Shown in pieces: positions 41,169-51,273 of a DNA stretch of 64,000 bases. The stretch spans positions 4,188,053 to 4,252,052 of the forward strand of contig NC_020504.1 of NCBI RefSeq assembly GCF_000349325.1, read 5' to 3'. Source of the DNA: Streptomyces davaonensis JCM 4913. Lineage in GTDB: Bacteria > Actinomycetota > Actinomycetes > Streptomycetales > Streptomycetaceae. The notes beneath the pieces were generated by a model. That model had not been told where the DNA came from, searched no databases, and worked only from the letters and a program-made list of their open reading frames with translations. A program made the translations under genes and the position numbers. How positions within the stretch are numbered: the stretch's first letter is position 1; every line of letters begins with the position of its first letter.

Positions 41169-42416
41169 ATGACACAGTCCACCGCCGGGCTCCGGCGCAC
41201 CCTGGGTGTGGGCGACGCCGTGGTCATCGGGCTCGGCTCGATGGTCGGGGCGGGGATCTTCGCCGCCCTGGCGCCCGCGGCTCGCGCCGCCGGTTCCGGG
41301 CTGCTGATCGGGCTCGCCGTCGCCGCAGTGGTCGCCTACTGCAATGCCACCTCCTCGGCGCGGCTGGCTGCCCTGTACCCCGCCTCCGGCGGCACCTACG
41401 TGTACGGCCGGGAGCGGCTCGGGGAGTTCTGGGGTTATCTCGCGGGCTGGGCGTTCGTGGTCGGGAAGACGGCCTCCTGTGCGGCGATGGCGCTCACCGT
41501 GGGCGCGTACGTCTGGCCGGACCAGGCGCACGCCGTGGCGGTCGCGGCCGTGGTGGCGCTGACCGCGGTGAACTACGGCGGCGTCCAGAAGTCCGCCTGG
41601 CTGACGCGGGTGATCGTGGCGGTGGTGCTGGCGGTCCTCGCCTGCGTGGTGGTCGTGTGTCTGACGTCCGGGGAGGCCGATGCCGGGCGGCTGGACATCG
41701 GGGCCTCCGGCGGTCTGGGCGGGGTGCTTCAGGCTGCCGGTCTGCTGTTCTTCGCGTTCGCCGGGTACGCGCGGATCGCGACGCTCGGCGAGGAGGTGCG
41801 CGACCCGGCCCGCACCATCCCGCGCGCGATCCCGATCGCCCTGGGTATCGCCCTCGCGGTGTACGTGTGCGTGGCGGTGGCCGTCCTGACCGTGCTGGGC
41901 TCCGACGGTCTCGGCGACGCGACCGCACCGCTCGCCGACGCGGTCCGGGCGGCCGGGGTGCCGGGTCTGGTGCCCGTCGTCCGCGTCGGCGCCGCCGTCG
42001 CCGCGCTGGGCTCGCTGCTCGCTCTGATCCTGGGCGTCTCCCGGACGACGCTGGCGATGGCGCGTGACCGGCATCTGCCCGGCGCTCTGGCGGCCGTGCA
42101 CCCGCGGTTCCAGGTGCCGCACCGGGCGGAGCTCGCCGTGGGCGCGGTGGTCGCGGTGCTGGCCGCCACGGTGGATGTGCGCGGGGCCATCGGGTTCTCC
42201 TCCTTCGGCGTGCTGGCGTACTACGCGGTGGCGAACGCCTCGGCCTGGACGCTGGGTTCGAGCGTGTCCGCGCGGGCGCTGCCGGCGGTGGGTCTCCTCG
42301 GGTGCATGGTCCTGGCGTTCGCGTTGCCCTGGGCGTCGGTGGTCGTGGGCGCGGCTGTGCTGGTGGTGGGGGCCGTGGCGTACGGCGTTCGGCGGAAGCT
42401 GCGGGCGGCGGCGTAG
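41169..42416 (+). CDS. APC-superfamily amino acid permease
   Basis: 415 residues with 11-12 predicted helices. The first helix has the APC unwound Gly motif (GLGSMVGAGIFAAL). Helix 6 region reads AAGLLFFAFAGYARIATLGE, followed by the conserved EEVRDPARTIPRAI. Likely an amino acid or polyamine transporter; substrate not predictable. ATG at 41169 chosen for the start of the family region; TAGGG upstream. Single gene. Confidence 0.9.
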   Translation: MTQSTAGLRRTLGVGDAVVIGLGSMVGAGIFAALAPAARAAGSGLLIGLAVAAVVAYCNATSSARLAALYPASGGTYVYGRERLGEFWGYLAGWAFVVGKTASCAAMALTVGAYVWPDQAHAVAVAAVVALTAVNYGGVQKSAWLTRVIVAVVLAVLACVVVVCLTSGEADAGRLDIGASGGLGGVLQAAGLLFFAFAGYARIATLGEEVRDPARTIPRAIPIALGIALAVYVCVAVAVLTVLGSDGLGDATAPLADAVRAAGVPGLVPVVRVGAAVAALGSLLALILGVSRTTLAMARDRHLPGALAAVHPRFQVPHRAELAVGAVVAVLAATVDVRGAIGFSSFGVLAYYAVANASAWTLGSSVSARALPAVGLLGCMVLAFALPWASVVVGAAVLVVGAVAYGVRRKLRAAA

Positions 42417-42456
42417 CAGTCCGTACAGACGGCCGATCGCCCGTTCCCCAGGGACG

Positions 42457-43017
42457 CTACGAGGCCCGCGCCGTCCGTATGCGGAAGTCGGTCCATGGGG
42501 CCAGGTCCATGTCGTCGTTGGTCTCCTCGTACCAGCCGGTGCCCTCGACCCAGGTGTGCAGCCAGTGTTCGAGGCTGGGTGCGTCCACGTACCAGGCGTG
42601 GTCGCTGGTGTCGGCGTTCGGTTCGAAGAGCAGGACGGTGGCCTCGGGGGCGAGGCAGTCCACGCACGCGTACATCGCGCAGCCCCAGTGGGAGATCGGC
42701 AGGACGCCCTCGGGCCAGGGCCAGTCGGGGTCCTTGCGGCCGCTCTTGCGGTTGGCGAGGTACTGCACCACGGCGGCGGGTTCCCCGGACGGCGGACCGT
42801 CGAGCAGGGGCAACAGGCCGTACTCCGGGCCGAATCCGCCGTCGCCTATGCGCAGATAGAGCTCGGCGAGCAGTGGAGGCAGGGGGAATCCCAGGGCGGC
42901 CTCGGCGCGGGCCGGGGCCGCCGCGTCGACAGGCTCGGGGAGCGAAGTCCAGCCCCACGGGCGGGTGTCGCGGGCCTTGGCCGCCACCCGTGCCAGCAAC
43001 TGCTCGATCTCGGTCAT
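42457..43017 (-). CDS. SMI1/KNR4 (SUKH) family protein
   Basis: 186 residues. The SUKH fold is suggested by AEAALGFPLPPLLAELYLRI followed by GDGGFGPEYGLLPL, its typical core. Bacterial SUKH proteins often serve as immunity proteins against toxins; no partner toxin is nearby, so a stand-alone role is possible. C-terminal half is Trp-rich (SLEHWLHTWVEGTGWYEETN). Start at the second ATG (MTEIEQ). Confidence 0.8.
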   Translation of the reverse strand: MTEIEQLLARVAAKARDTRPWGWTSLPEPVDAAAPARAEAALGFPLPPLLAELYLRIGDGGFGPEYGLLPLLDGPPSGEPAAVVQYLANRKSGRKDPDWPWPEGVLPISHWGCAMYACVDCLAPEATVLLFEPNADTSDHAWYVDAPSLEHWLHTWVEGTGWYEETNDDMDLAPWTDFRIRTARAS

Positions 43018-43057
43018 GCGTTCATGATGCAAGCCGGCACTGACAATCGAGCAGGCC

Positions 43058-43083
43058 TGTGGACAACCCCGGGCTGTGGAAAA
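43058..43083. promoter_or_regulatory. pair of DnaA-box-like sequences
   Basis: TGTGGACAA (43058-43066) is an exact complement of the Streptomyces DnaA box TTGTCCACA; TGTGGAAAA (43075-43083) is a weaker second copy 17 bp on. They lie in the short gap between the SUKH gene and yccF. Probably DnaA-binding or titration sites, not an origin. Confidence 0.45.
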
Positions 43084-43098
43084 CCCGGGGCCGGTCGC

Positions 43099-43497
43099 CT
43101 ACCAGCGGGTCGCCGCGAACGCCTGGTCCGTCCGCACGATTTCGCGGCCCAGCGGCCACAGGGACACCGGGATCAGCTTGAAGTTGGCGATGCCGAGCGG
43201 GATGCCGATGATCGTGACGCACAGGAGGAGGCCGGTGGCGATGTGACCGAGGGCCAGCCACCAGCCTGCCAGGATCAGCCACAGGACGTTGCCGATGCAG
43301 GAGGGCGCGCCCGCGTCGCGCCGTTCGACCGTGGTGTACCCGAAGGGCCACAGGGCGTAGACGCCGATCCGGAACGCGGCGATGCCGAACGGGATACCGA
43401 TGATCGTGATGCACAGCAGCAAGCCGGCGACCAGGTAGGCCAGGAACAGCCAGAAGCCGCTGAGGACGAGCCAGATGACGTTCAGGATTGTCTTCAC
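43099..43497 (-). CDS. YccF-domain membrane protein
   Basis: 132 residues with two repeats of the YccF unit: [20 protein letters not shown] plus [20 protein letters not shown], and [20 protein letters not shown] plus [20 protein letters not shown]. Four membrane helices. GTG start overlaps the htpX stop by 4 bp (GTGA), so translation is coupled to htpX. Role unknown; perhaps envelope stress, by context. Confidence 0.88.
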   Translation of the reverse strand: MKTILNVIWLVLSGFWLFLAYLVAGLLLCITIIGIPFGIAAFRIGVYALWPFGYTTVERRDAGAPSCIGNVLWLILAGWWLALGHIATGLLLCVTIIGIPLGIANFKLIPVSLWPLGREIVRTDQAFAATRW

Positions 43498-44357
43498 TGG
43501 TGGGGTCCTGCCATCTTCTCGAGCCGGGCGATGCGCTCGGCCATCGGCGGATGTGTCGAGAACATCTTGGACAGCCCCTGTCCCGGCCGGAAGGGGTTCG
43601 CGATCATCATGTGACTCGCCGTCTCGATACGGGGTTCAGGAGGCAACGGAAGCTGCTTGGTGCCCGTTTCGAGCTTGCGCAGGGCGCTGGCGAGGGCGAG
43701 CGGGTCGCCGGTGAGCTGGGCGCCGGAGGCGTCCGCCTCGTACTCCCTGGAGCGGCTGATGGCCAGTTGGATGAGGCTGGCGGCGAGCGGTCCCAGGATC
43801 ATGATGAGAAGCATGCCCAGCAGACCGGGGCCGTCATCGTCGTCGGAGCGGCCGATCGGGATCAGCCAGGCGAAGTTGACCAGAAACATGATCACGGAGG
43901 CGAGGGCGCCGGCCACCGACGAGATCAATATGTCCCGGTTGTAGACATGGCTGAGCTCGTGGCCGATGACGCCCCGCAGCTCGCGCTCGTCGAGCAGGCG
44001 CAGGATGCCCTCGGTGCAGCACACGGCGGCGTTGCGCGGGTTACGGCCGGTGGCGAAGGCGTTGGGGGCCTCCGTCGGGGAGATGTACAGGCGCGGCATG
44101 GGCTGGCGGGCCTGGGTGGAGAGCTCACGGACCATGCGGTACAGCGCCGGGGCCTCGAACTCGCTGACCGGGCGGGCGCGCATCGCGCGGAGCGCGAGTT
44201 TGTCGCTGTTCCAGTACGCGTACGCGTTGGTGCCCAGCGCGATGACGACAGCTACGACGAGCCCCATGCGGCCGAAGAAGCTGCCGATGACGATGATGAG
44301 TGCGGACAGTCCCCCGAGGAGTACTGCGGTCCTGAGCCCGTTGTGCCGGCGGTGCAC
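43494..44357 (-). CDS. htpX: zinc metalloprotease HtpX
   Basis: Membrane-bound M48 protease that degrades misfolded membrane proteins. 287 residues from a GTG start with GGAGGG upstream. Two N-terminal helices ([20 protein letters not shown] and [17 protein letters not shown]), the HELSH zinc site at residues 133-137, two further helices, and the third ligand Glu in [13 protein letters not shown]. Downstream yccF overlaps. The 312-bp gap up to nuoN (44358-44669) shows no other gene. Confidence 0.95.
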   Translation of the reverse strand: MHRRHNGLRTAVLLGGLSALIIVIGSFFGRMGLVVAVVIALGTNAYAYWNSDKLALRAMRARPVSEFEAPALYRMVRELSTQARQPMPRLYISPTEAPNAFATGRNPRNAAVCCTEGILRLLDERELRGVIGHELSHVYNRDILISSVAGALASVIMFLVNFAWLIPIGRSDDDDGPGLLGMLLIMILGPLAASLIQLAISRSREYEADASGAQLTGDPLALASALRKLETGTKQLPLPPEPRIETASHMMIANPFRPGQGLSKMFSTHPPMAERIARLEKMAGPHQ

Positions 44358-44669
44358 GGTACGCCCTCCAAGTGGTGCGGCAGGGGAACCCCTCGCTGAT
44401 CGATCTCCGATGTGCCACTGGTGTCGTGCTGACACGTCCAGTGGACCCTCCCGTACTGGTCAACGCCAGGCGAGGGTCTGGGGTTCCCTGGTGAGCGCGG
44501 CCGTGCGGGTCGGCCGTACGGGTGAGGGCGGCGCCGTTTCGCGGAGGGGACGGGTGCCGTGCCCGCCCTCTTCGTCGGGGCTGGCATTCCCGGTCAGCGT
44601 GGTCTGCTTCAGCAGCGGGACGCTGCGGCCCGGGAGGTCCTCGTAGTTGATGTAGCTCGTTCCGCAGCC

Positions 44670-46193
44670 TCAGAACAGGCCTGTGTCGGCGAAGCGCAGG
44701 ACCAGCTGGGGGGCTCCGGACAGGGCGACGCCGAGGACCGCGGTGACGGCGATGGCGGCAGTGACGGGCGCGGGGCCCCGGTGCCGTACGGGCTCACCCT
44801 CGGGGGCGCGGAAGAGCAGGGCGGTCCACTGGAGGTAGTAGAAGAGGGCGATCACGACGTTGACGGCCATGACCACGGCCAGCCAGCCCAGGCCCGCGTC
44901 CACGGCCGCCGAGAAGACGGTGACCTTCGCGAAGAGGCCGATGATGCCCGGCGGGAGTCCGGCGAGGCAGAGCAGGAAGAAGGCGAGGACGAGCGCGGAG
45001 AGGGGGTTCTTGGCGTACAGGCCCCGGTAGTCGGTGAGGCGGTTGAGGGCGTGCGTACGGCCCACCAGGGCGGCCACCGCGAAGGCGCCGAGGTTCACGG
45101 CGCCGTACATGAGGGCGTACGCGAGCGTGGAGCCGATGGAGCGCTCCGGGTCGTCGGAGTACGCGGCGGCGGCGATCGGTACGAGGAGGTAGCCGGCCTG
45201 GCCGACCGAGGACCAGGCGAGCAGGCGTACCGCGCTGTACGCGCGCGTGGCTTGCTGGCGCAGGGCGCCGACGTTGCCGACGGTCATGGTGAGGGCGGCC
45301 AGGGCGGCGAGCGCCGGGCCCCAGACGTCGGCGTACGACGGCAGGGCGATGACGGTGACCAGGATCAGGCCGGAGAAGCCGACGGCCTTGCCGACGACCG
45401 AGAGGTAGGCGGCGACGGGGAGCGGGGCTCCCACGTAGGTGTCCGGGACCCAGAAGTGGAAGGGGACTGCGGCCGTCTTGAAGGCGAAGCCGACGAGGGT
45501 GAGGACGACGCCGGTCTGGGCGAGGGTGTCCAGTTGCCCGTCGACGTTCTGGATGCGGTCGGCGATCTGGGTGAGGTAGAGGGTGCCGGTGGAGGCGTAG
45601 ACGAAGCTGATGCCCATCAGGCTGACCGCGGTCGCGGTGACCGAGGACAGGAAGAACTTCAGGGCGGCCTCGGAGGACTTGCGGTCGCCGTGCCGCAGGC
45701 CGACGAGCGCGAAGGCCGGCAGGGAGGCGACTTCCAGGGCGACGATGAGGGTCGCGAGGTCGCGGGAGGCGGGCAGCAGGGCGGCGCCCGCGGCGGAGGA
45801 GAGCAGCAGGAACCAGAACTCCCCTTCGGGGAGTCTCTTGTTCTCGTCCTTGAGCGCGGTGACCGACAGGAGAGCGGCCAGGAGGGCGCCGCCGAGGACC
45901 AGGAGCTGAAGGACGAGCGTGAAGCGGTCGGCGGTGTAGCTGCAGATGTCGGGGGCGCCGGTCAGGCAGAAGGTGGAGCGGTCGCCGTCCAGGAGGGGCA
46001 GCAGGAGCAGCGTCGCGGCGGCGAGGCCCGCGACCGACGTCCAGCCGAGCAGCGCCTTCCGGTGCTCCGCGACGAAGAGGTCGGCGACCAGGACGACGAG
46101 TCCGACGACCGCCGCGAGGGTGGGCGGCGCGATGGCGAGCCAGTCGACGTCCTGGACGACGGTCGCGGCCAGCGGCTGGGCCAGGGAGCTCAT
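44670..46193 (-). CDS. nuoN: NADH dehydrogenase-like subunit N
   Basis: 507-residue antiporter-like proton-pumping subunit of the complex I membrane arm. Start ATG overlaps the nuoM stop (ATGA). Key residues are present: the helix-5 Glu (VALEVASLPAFALVGL) and the central Lys pair (AFKTAAVPFHFWVPD; GKAVGFSGLI). About 14 helices. Last gene of the partial nuo operon; no clear terminator was found in the gap before htpX. Confidence 0.94.
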   Translation of the reverse strand: MSSLAQPLAATVVQDVDWLAIAPPTLAAVVGLVVLVADLFVAEHRKALLGWTSVAGLAAATLLLLPLLDGDRSTFCLTGAPDICSYTADRFTLVLQLLVLGGALLAALLSVTALKDENKRLPEGEFWFLLLSSAAGAALLPASRDLATLIVALEVASLPAFALVGLRHGDRKSSEAALKFFLSSVTATAVSLMGISFVYASTGTLYLTQIADRIQNVDGQLDTLAQTGVVLTLVGFAFKTAAVPFHFWVPDTYVGAPLPVAAYLSVVGKAVGFSGLILVTVIALPSYADVWGPALAALAALTMTVGNVGALRQQATRAYSAVRLLAWSSVGQAGYLLVPIAAAAYSDDPERSIGSTLAYALMYGAVNLGAFAVAALVGRTHALNRLTDYRGLYAKNPLSALVLAFFLLCLAGLPPGIIGLFAKVTVFSAAVDAGLGWLAVVMAVNVVIALFYYLQWTALLFRAPEGEPVRHRGPAPVTAAIAVTAVLGVALSGAPQLVLRFADTGLF

Positions 46194-47764
46194 CGGGTGC
46201 CTCCTGCGAGAAGCTGCTGCACGGCCGGGTCGGTCAGGCCGAGGAGCGTTTTCGGCCACAGTCCGGCGACGACGGTGAGGGCGACGAGCGGGGTCCAGGC
46301 CGCAAATTCGTACATCTGTACGTCGGCGAGCTTCGGGGCCTGTTGCGGTACGGCGCCCATGCAGACCCGGCGGACCACGATCAGCAGGTAGGCGGCGGTG
46401 AGCAGGGTGCCGAACGCGCCGATCGTCATGAAGGTGAGGAACGCCGGGCGGTTGAGCTGCTCGGCGGGTTCGAAGGCGCCGAACAGGGCGAGCATCTCGC
46501 CCCAGAATCCGGCGAGGCCGGGCAGGCCCAGCGAGGCGACCGCGGCGAAGGCGAGCAGTCCGCCGAGGCGTGGGGCCTTGCCGTACAGCGCCGCTCCCGT
46601 CTCCTCGGCGAGGGTGTCGAGGTCGGTGGTGCCGGTGCGGTCCTTCAGGGCGCCGACCAGGAAGAAGAGCAGGCCGGTGATCAGGCCGTGGGCGATGTTG
46701 GCGAACAGCGCGCCGTTCACGCCGGTCGGGGTCATGGTCGCGATGCCGAGCAGGACGAAGCCCATGTGGCCGACGGAGGAGTAGGCGATGAGGCGCTTGA
46801 GGTCGCCCTTCGCGCCCTGCTTGGCGAGGGCCAGGCAGGCCAGGGATCCGTAGATGATGCCGACCACGGCGAAGGCGGCGAGGTAGGGCGCGAAGTCGGC
46901 GAAGCCGTCGGGGGTGATCGGGAGGAGGATTCGGACGAACCCGTACGTACCCATCTTCAGCAGGACACCGGCCAGCAGCACCGAACCGACGGTCGGGGCG
47001 GCGGTGTGGGCGTCCGGCAGCCAGCTGTGCAACGGCCACATCGGAGTCTTGACCGCGAGCCCGAGACCGATCGCCAGAACGGCGATGACCTGCACGGATG
47101 TGGTCAGCGACCGGCCGTTGTCAGTGGCGAGTGCCACCATGTCGAAGGTGCCCGCCTTGATCCCGATCAGGAGCAGGCCGAGCAGCATGACGACCGAGCC
47201 GAGCAGTGTGTAGAGGATGAACTTCCAGGCGGCCTGGGTCCGCCCCTCGCCGCCCCAGCGGGCGATGAGGAAGTACATCGGGATCAGGACCATCTCGAAG
47301 GCGAGGAAGAACAGCAGCAGGTCGAGGACGGCGAAGGTGGCGAGGGTGCCGGACTCCAGGACGAGCAGCAGGGCGACGAAGGCCTTCGGGGTCGGACCCG
47401 CGGGCATCTTGAAGTACGAGTAGAGCGCGCAGAGGAAGGTCAGCAGCGCGGTCAGGACCACAAGGGGGAGGGAGATGCCGTCGATGCCGAGATGGATGCG
47501 CACGTCGAGTGCGGGGATCCAGCTGATGTCGGTCGTGGCCTGCATCTTCGACGGCTGGTCGTGGTCGAAGCCGAGCGCGAGGACGATCGCGGCGATGAGG
47601 ATCACGCCGGTCACCGTCACGCCGTGCCGCAGCACGGCCTGCTCGGGGGACTTCCCCTTCAGTCCGGGCGGGGCCGGCAGGAGAGCGGCGGCGGCGCCGA
47701 GGAGCGGGCCGACGACGATCAACGCCAGAAGGAACTGCATCACGGACTCGTTGATATCGATCAC
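46190..47764 (-). CDS. nuoM: NADH dehydrogenase-like subunit M
   Basis: 524-residue antiporter-like subunit. The helix-5 Glu lies in FFLAFEMVLIPMYFLIARWG, the helix-7 Lys in AVKTPMWPLHSWLPDAHTAA, and a second Lys in LLKMGTYGFVR, so the proton channel is intact. GTG start at 47764, 6 bp after nuoL; an ATG eight residues later is possible. Translationally coupled to nuoN. Confidence 0.94.
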   Translation of the reverse strand: MIDINESVMQFLLALIVVGPLLGAAAALLPAPPGLKGKSPEQAVLRHGVTVTGVILIAAIVLALGFDHDQPSKMQATTDISWIPALDVRIHLGIDGISLPLVVLTALLTFLCALYSYFKMPAGPTPKAFVALLLVLESGTLATFAVLDLLLFFLAFEMVLIPMYFLIARWGGEGRTQAAWKFILYTLLGSVVMLLGLLLIGIKAGTFDMVALATDNGRSLTTSVQVIAVLAIGLGLAVKTPMWPLHSWLPDAHTAAPTVGSVLLAGVLLKMGTYGFVRILLPITPDGFADFAPYLAAFAVVGIIYGSLACLALAKQGAKGDLKRLIAYSSVGHMGFVLLGIATMTPTGVNGALFANIAHGLITGLLFFLVGALKDRTGTTDLDTLAEETGAALYGKAPRLGGLLAFAAVASLGLPGLAGFWGEMLALFGAFEPAEQLNRPAFLTFMTIGAFGTLLTAAYLLIVVRRVCMGAVPQQAPKLADVQMYEFAAWTPLVALTVVAGLWPKTLLGLTDPAVQQLLAGGTR

Positions 47765-47770
47765 GCCTGC

Positions 47771-49765
47771 TCACGCTCCCGTGGCGACGAGGACGGCGGC
47801 GACCGCCAGGACGACGGTTCCGGCGAGCAGCGCGCTCACATAGGTCTGCACGTTTCCGGTCTGCGCCCGCCGTACGGCGATGCCGAGCCAGCGGGGCAGG
47901 GTGCCCGCCGCACGGACGTAGGTGTCGACGACCTCGCGGTCGAGGAACCGGACGAGACTCGCGCCGGCCTGGACCGGACGGACGAAGAGGGTCGTGTACA
48001 CGGCGTCCAGGTGGAAGCCGACGGCAGCGTGGCGGTGCAGCGGGCCGAGCAGGAGGCGGCCCGGGTCCGCCGGGTCGGGCGCCGAGGCCACGTCTCCGTA
48101 GGCCGGTGCGTGGCTGGCGATGGCCTCGGCCTCGACCAGTCCGGCGTCGCCCTCCGGGTGGGCAGCGACTGCGCCCAGCGGTACTCGGGCCGCCAGCGCG
48201 CTGGTGTGCCGCCAGGCCGCGTAGGTGACGATGCCGCCGACCAGGGCCATACCCGTGCCGAGGACCGAGGTGGTCAGGGTCGGGGCGAGGTCCTGGCCGT
48301 CGAACCAGTCGGGCAGCGTGCCGTAGGCGAACCCGCCGAAGGCGAGTGACGGCACGGCCAGGACCCACAGCACGAGGGTCATGGTGAGCGGCTGGCGTCC
48401 GTGATCCGGGGCCTCGGCTCCGTGGCCGCGGAAGGCCAGCAGCCACAGGCGCATCGCGTACGCCGCGGTGAGCAGGGCCGTGAGCAGGGCGGCGAGCAGG
48501 ACGATCCAGCCCGCGGCGCCGGGGGCGTGCTCGGTATGGCCGGTGGAGACGTGCTCGGCGGCGCCGAGGACGGACTCCTTGGAGAAGAAGCCGCTGAACG
48601 GCGGAATCGCGGCGAGCGCGAGGAGCGCCACGGTCATCGTCCAGTAGGCGTCCGGGACCCGGTCGCGCAGGTTCCGCATCCGGGACATGGCGGCCAGGGA
48701 GTTGGTGCCTGCGGCGTGGATGATCACGCCGGCCGCGAGGAACAGCAGCGCCTTGAAGGCGCCGTGGGACAGGAGGTGGAAGACGGCAGCACCGCGGTCG
48801 GCGACGGCGAGGGCGCCGGTCATGTAGCCGAGCTGGCCGATCGTCGAGTAGGCGAGGACCCGCTTGATGTCGTCCTGGGCGAGGGCGGCGAGGCCGGAGC
48901 CGAGCATCGTGACGGCGGCCATGGCGGCGAGGACGACCATCGCGGCCTGGGAGGCCTCGAAGACCGGAAGGAGTCGGGCGACGAAGTAGACACCGGCGGC
49001 GACCATCGTCGCGGCGTGGATCAGCGCGGAGACGGGGGTCGGGCCCGCCATCGCGTCTGGGAGCCAGGTGTGCAGCGGGAACTGCGCCGACTTTCCGGCC
49101 ACGCCCGCGAGGAGCAGCAGCGCGATCAGCGTCGGATGGTCGAGGCCGCCGCTCGCGACGGTGCCGAGGATCTTCGTGATGCGGAACGAGCCGGCGTCGG
49201 TGGCCAGCGCGAACAGACCGATGAGGAAGGGGACGTCACCGAGCTTGGTGACCAGGAAGGCCTTGAGGGAGGCGGCGCGGGCCTCCGGGGTCTCCCAGTA
49301 GTGGCCGACCAGGAAGTACGAGCAGATGCCCATGATCTCCCAGCCGACCAGCAGCACCATCAGGTCGCCGGAGTAGACGACGAGCAGCATCGCGGAGGTG
49401 AACAGGGAGACGAGCGCGGCGTACGAGGGGTAGCGCGGGTCCTCGCGCAGGTAGCCGGTCGAGTAGATCTGCACGCAGGAGGCGACCAGGCCGACCAGGA
49501 CGGCGACGAGGGCGGCGAAGCCGTCGATGTGCAGGGCGAGTTCGATCGGGACGGAGCCGGTGGGCGTCAGCTCGGTGGCGGCGTTCACAGGCTGGTCGCC
49601 GCCCTGGTCGACGGCGACCAGTACGGCGAGGACGAGCGAGGTGAGCGTCGGCAGCACGGCGAGCGGGCGGACGTAGCCGGGGGCGGTGCGGCCGAGGAGC
49701 AGGCCGGCGGCGGCGCCCAGGAACGGAAGGAGGGGGACGAGGACGGCGAGGGTGGTCGTGGTCAC
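47771..49765 (-). CDS. nuoL: NADH dehydrogenase-like subunit L
   Basis: 664-residue distal proton-pumping subunit with the long C-terminal lateral helix region. Pump residues are visible: Glu in [19 protein letters not shown], and Lys in [23 protein letters not shown] start overlaps the nuoK stop (GTGA). The length includes the C-terminal extension that runs along M and N, so a complete membrane arm is predicted. Confidence 0.95.
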   Translation of the reverse strand: MTTTTLAVLVPLLPFLGAAAGLLLGRTAPGYVRPLAVLPTLTSLVLAVLVAVDQGGDQPVNAATELTPTGSVPIELALHIDGFAALVAVLVGLVASCVQIYSTGYLREDPRYPSYAALVSLFTSAMLLVVYSGDLMVLLVGWEIMGICSYFLVGHYWETPEARAASLKAFLVTKLGDVPFLIGLFALATDAGSFRITKILGTVASGGLDHPTLIALLLLAGVAGKSAQFPLHTWLPDAMAGPTPVSALIHAATMVAAGVYFVARLLPVFEASQAAMVVLAAMAAVTMLGSGLAALAQDDIKRVLAYSTIGQLGYMTGALAVADRGAAVFHLLSHGAFKALLFLAAGVIIHAAGTNSLAAMSRMRNLRDRVPDAYWTMTVALLALAAIPPFSGFFSKESVLGAAEHVSTGHTEHAPGAAGWIVLLAALLTALLTAAYAMRLWLLAFRGHGAEAPDHGRQPLTMTLVLWVLAVPSLAFGGFAYGTLPDWFDGQDLAPTLTTSVLGTGMALVGGIVTYAAWRHTSALAARVPLGAVAAHPEGDAGLVEAEAIASHAPAYGDVASAPDPADPGRLLLGPLHRHAAVGFHLDAVYTTLFVRPVQAGASLVRFLDREVVDTYVRAAGTLPRWLGIAVRRAQTGNVQTYVSALLAGTVVLAVAAVLVATGA

Positions 49766-50154
49766 GCGGTGGCCTCAGCCTTCTCGTCAGCCTTCACGTC
49801 GACGGATGCCTCGCCGGTGGGGGTTTCGCTCTCGTGGCCCTCGGCGGTGTCGCGGAGCTTGTCGATGTCCGCGGTGCCGCGGTTGCGGTGGACGGCGAGG
49901 ACGATCGCCAGGCCGATGCCGATCTCGGCGGCGGCGATGGCGATGGTGAACAGGGTGAGCGCCTGGCCGGAGTGCAGGGTCTCCTCGGCGGCCCGGCTGA
50001 GCCAGACGTCGAAGGCGACGAGGTTGAGGTTGACGGCGTTGAGCATCAGCTCGACGGACATCAGGACCAGGATCGCGTTGCGGCGGGCGAGGACGCCGTA
50101 CAGGCCCGTGGAGAACAGGAGGGCGGCGAGCACGGCGGGATAGGCGAGGTGCAT
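49762..50154 (-). CDS. nuoK: NADH dehydrogenase-like subunit K
   Basis: 130 residues, three helices. The two conserved membrane Glu are present ([18 protein letters not shown] and [15 protein letters not shown]). Compared with the typical 100 residues it has a charged C-terminal tail of about 30 residues ([20 protein letters not shown]). ATG overlaps the nuoJ stop by one base (TGATG). Confidence 0.94.
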   Translation of the reverse strand: MHLAYPAVLAALLFSTGLYGVLARRNAILVLMSVELMLNAVNLNLVAFDVWLSRAAEETLHSGQALTLFTIAIAAAEIGIGLAIVLAVHRNRGTADIDKLRDTAEGHESETPTGEASVDVKADEKAEATA

Positions 50155-50711
50155 CAGCGGGCGCCTTCCTTGTCGGCCTTCGCCTTGCGGGACAGGACGA
50201 TCGCGCCGACCAGGGCGGCGAGGAGGAGGACGGAGAGGGCTTCGAAGGGGAGGACCCAGTTCTGGAAGAGGGCCTCGCCGGTGACCTCGGTGGATCCCGA
50301 GGGGGCGCCGTCGAGGTCGATCCAGGTGGTGCGGAAGGCGTCGACGACCACCCAGATCAGGGCGGCCGCGGCGACGACGGCCACGCCAAGAGCGACCCAG
50401 CGGTTGCCGGAGTCGGCGTCCGGGGAGCGGCCGATGGGGGCGCGGGTGAGCATCAGACCGAACAGGAGGAGGACCACGACGGAACCGACGTAGATGAGGA
50501 CCTGCACCCAGGCGATGAATTCGGCGGTGAGCAGGAGGTACTCGACGGCGAGGCCGCCGAGCGTGACCACGAGCCACAGGGCCGCGTGCACCAGCTGCCG
50601 CGTGGTGACGGTGACCAGGGCCGCGCCGAAGGTGACCAGGCCGACGAGGAGGAAGGTGATCTCGACGCCGGTCGGGGAGAGGAAGCCGTGGCTGTCCGCG
50701 GCGAGGTTCAC
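50154..50711 (-). CDS. nuoJ: NADH dehydrogenase-like subunit J
   Basis: 185 residues, five helices. The conserved pi-bulge helix is visible ([20 protein letters not shown]). GTG start overlaps the nuoI stop (GTGA). Part of the E-channel region next to NuoH and NuoK. Confidence 0.94.
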   Translation of the reverse strand: MNLAADSHGFLSPTGVEITFLLVGLVTFGAALVTVTTRQLVHAALWLVVTLGGLAVEYLLLTAEFIAWVQVLIYVGSVVVLLLFGLMLTRAPIGRSPDADSGNRWVALGVAVVAAAALIWVVVDAFRTTWIDLDGAPSGSTEVTGEALFQNWVLPFEALSVLLLAALVGAIVLSRKAKADKEGAR

Positions 50712-51271
50712 GACTCTCCCTCCTGGGGCTCGGGCCGGGGCTCGGACTGGGCGGCGGCGAGTTTCTCCGCCGTCTTACGGGCCGCGGCGATCTCCTTGGG
50801 CTCCTCCGCGGCGGGGTCCAGGGCGGGCGGCGCCGGGACCGTCCACATCCACTCGCGGAGCTTGTCGCGCTCGTGGGTGAGCTCGTGGATGTCGGTCTCG
50901 GCGTACTCGAACTCCGGGGACCAGAACAGGGCGTCGAAAGGACAGACCTCGATGCAGATACCGCAGTACATGCACAGGGAGAAGTCGATGGCGAAGCGGT
51001 CCAGGACGTTGCGGCTGCGTTCGCGGCCGCCGGGGGCCGCCGCCGGGACCGTCTCCTTGTGGGAGTCGATGTAGATGCACCAGTCGGGGCACTCACGGGC
51101 GCAGAGCATGCAGACGGTGCAGTTCTCCTCGAACAGGCCGATCACGCCACGGGTGCGGGGCGGGAGGTCGGGCTGGGTCTCGGGGTACTGCTTGGTGACC
51201 GACTTGCGCGTCATCGTGCGGAGGGTGACGGCCAGGCCCTTGGCGAGGCCGCTTCCAGGAATGGGGGCCAT
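50708..51271 (-). CDS. nuoI: NADH dehydrogenase-like subunit I (two [4Fe-4S])
   Basis: 187 residues. Two ferredoxin-type clusters: Cys51, 54, 57, 61 ([12 protein letters not shown]) and Cys100, 103, 106, 110 ([12 protein letters not shown]). These correspond to N6a and N6b, which pass electrons to NuoB. An Ala/Pro/Glu-rich tail of about 45 residues follows the core. In complexes without the NADH module, the NuoI homologue is the natural entry point for ferredoxin, which fits the neighbouring 2-oxoacid:ferredoxin oxidoreductase. Confidence 0.95.
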   Translation of the reverse strand: MAPIPGSGLAKGLAVTLRTMTRKSVTKQYPETQPDLPPRTRGVIGLFEENCTVCMLCARECPDWCIYIDSHKETVPAAAPGGRERSRNVLDRFAIDFSLCMYCGICIEVCPFDALFWSPEFEYAETDIHELTHERDKLREWMWTVPAPPALDPAAEEPKEIAAARKTAEKLAAAQSEPRPEPQEGES

Positions 51272-51273
51272 GG

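Noticed and set aside
42221..42958. 245-codon minus-strand frame over the permease end and SUKH gene
   Set aside because: Overlaps two well-supported genes in other frames; Arg/Pro/Gly-rich composition.
44670..47039. 789-codon version of nuoN
   Set aside because: The extra N-terminal part lies out of frame within nuoM; the ATG at 46193 overlapping the nuoM stop is the real start.
49762..51096. 444-codon version of nuoK
   Set aside because: Extension is an out-of-frame reading of nuoJ and nuoI; true NuoK starts at 50154.
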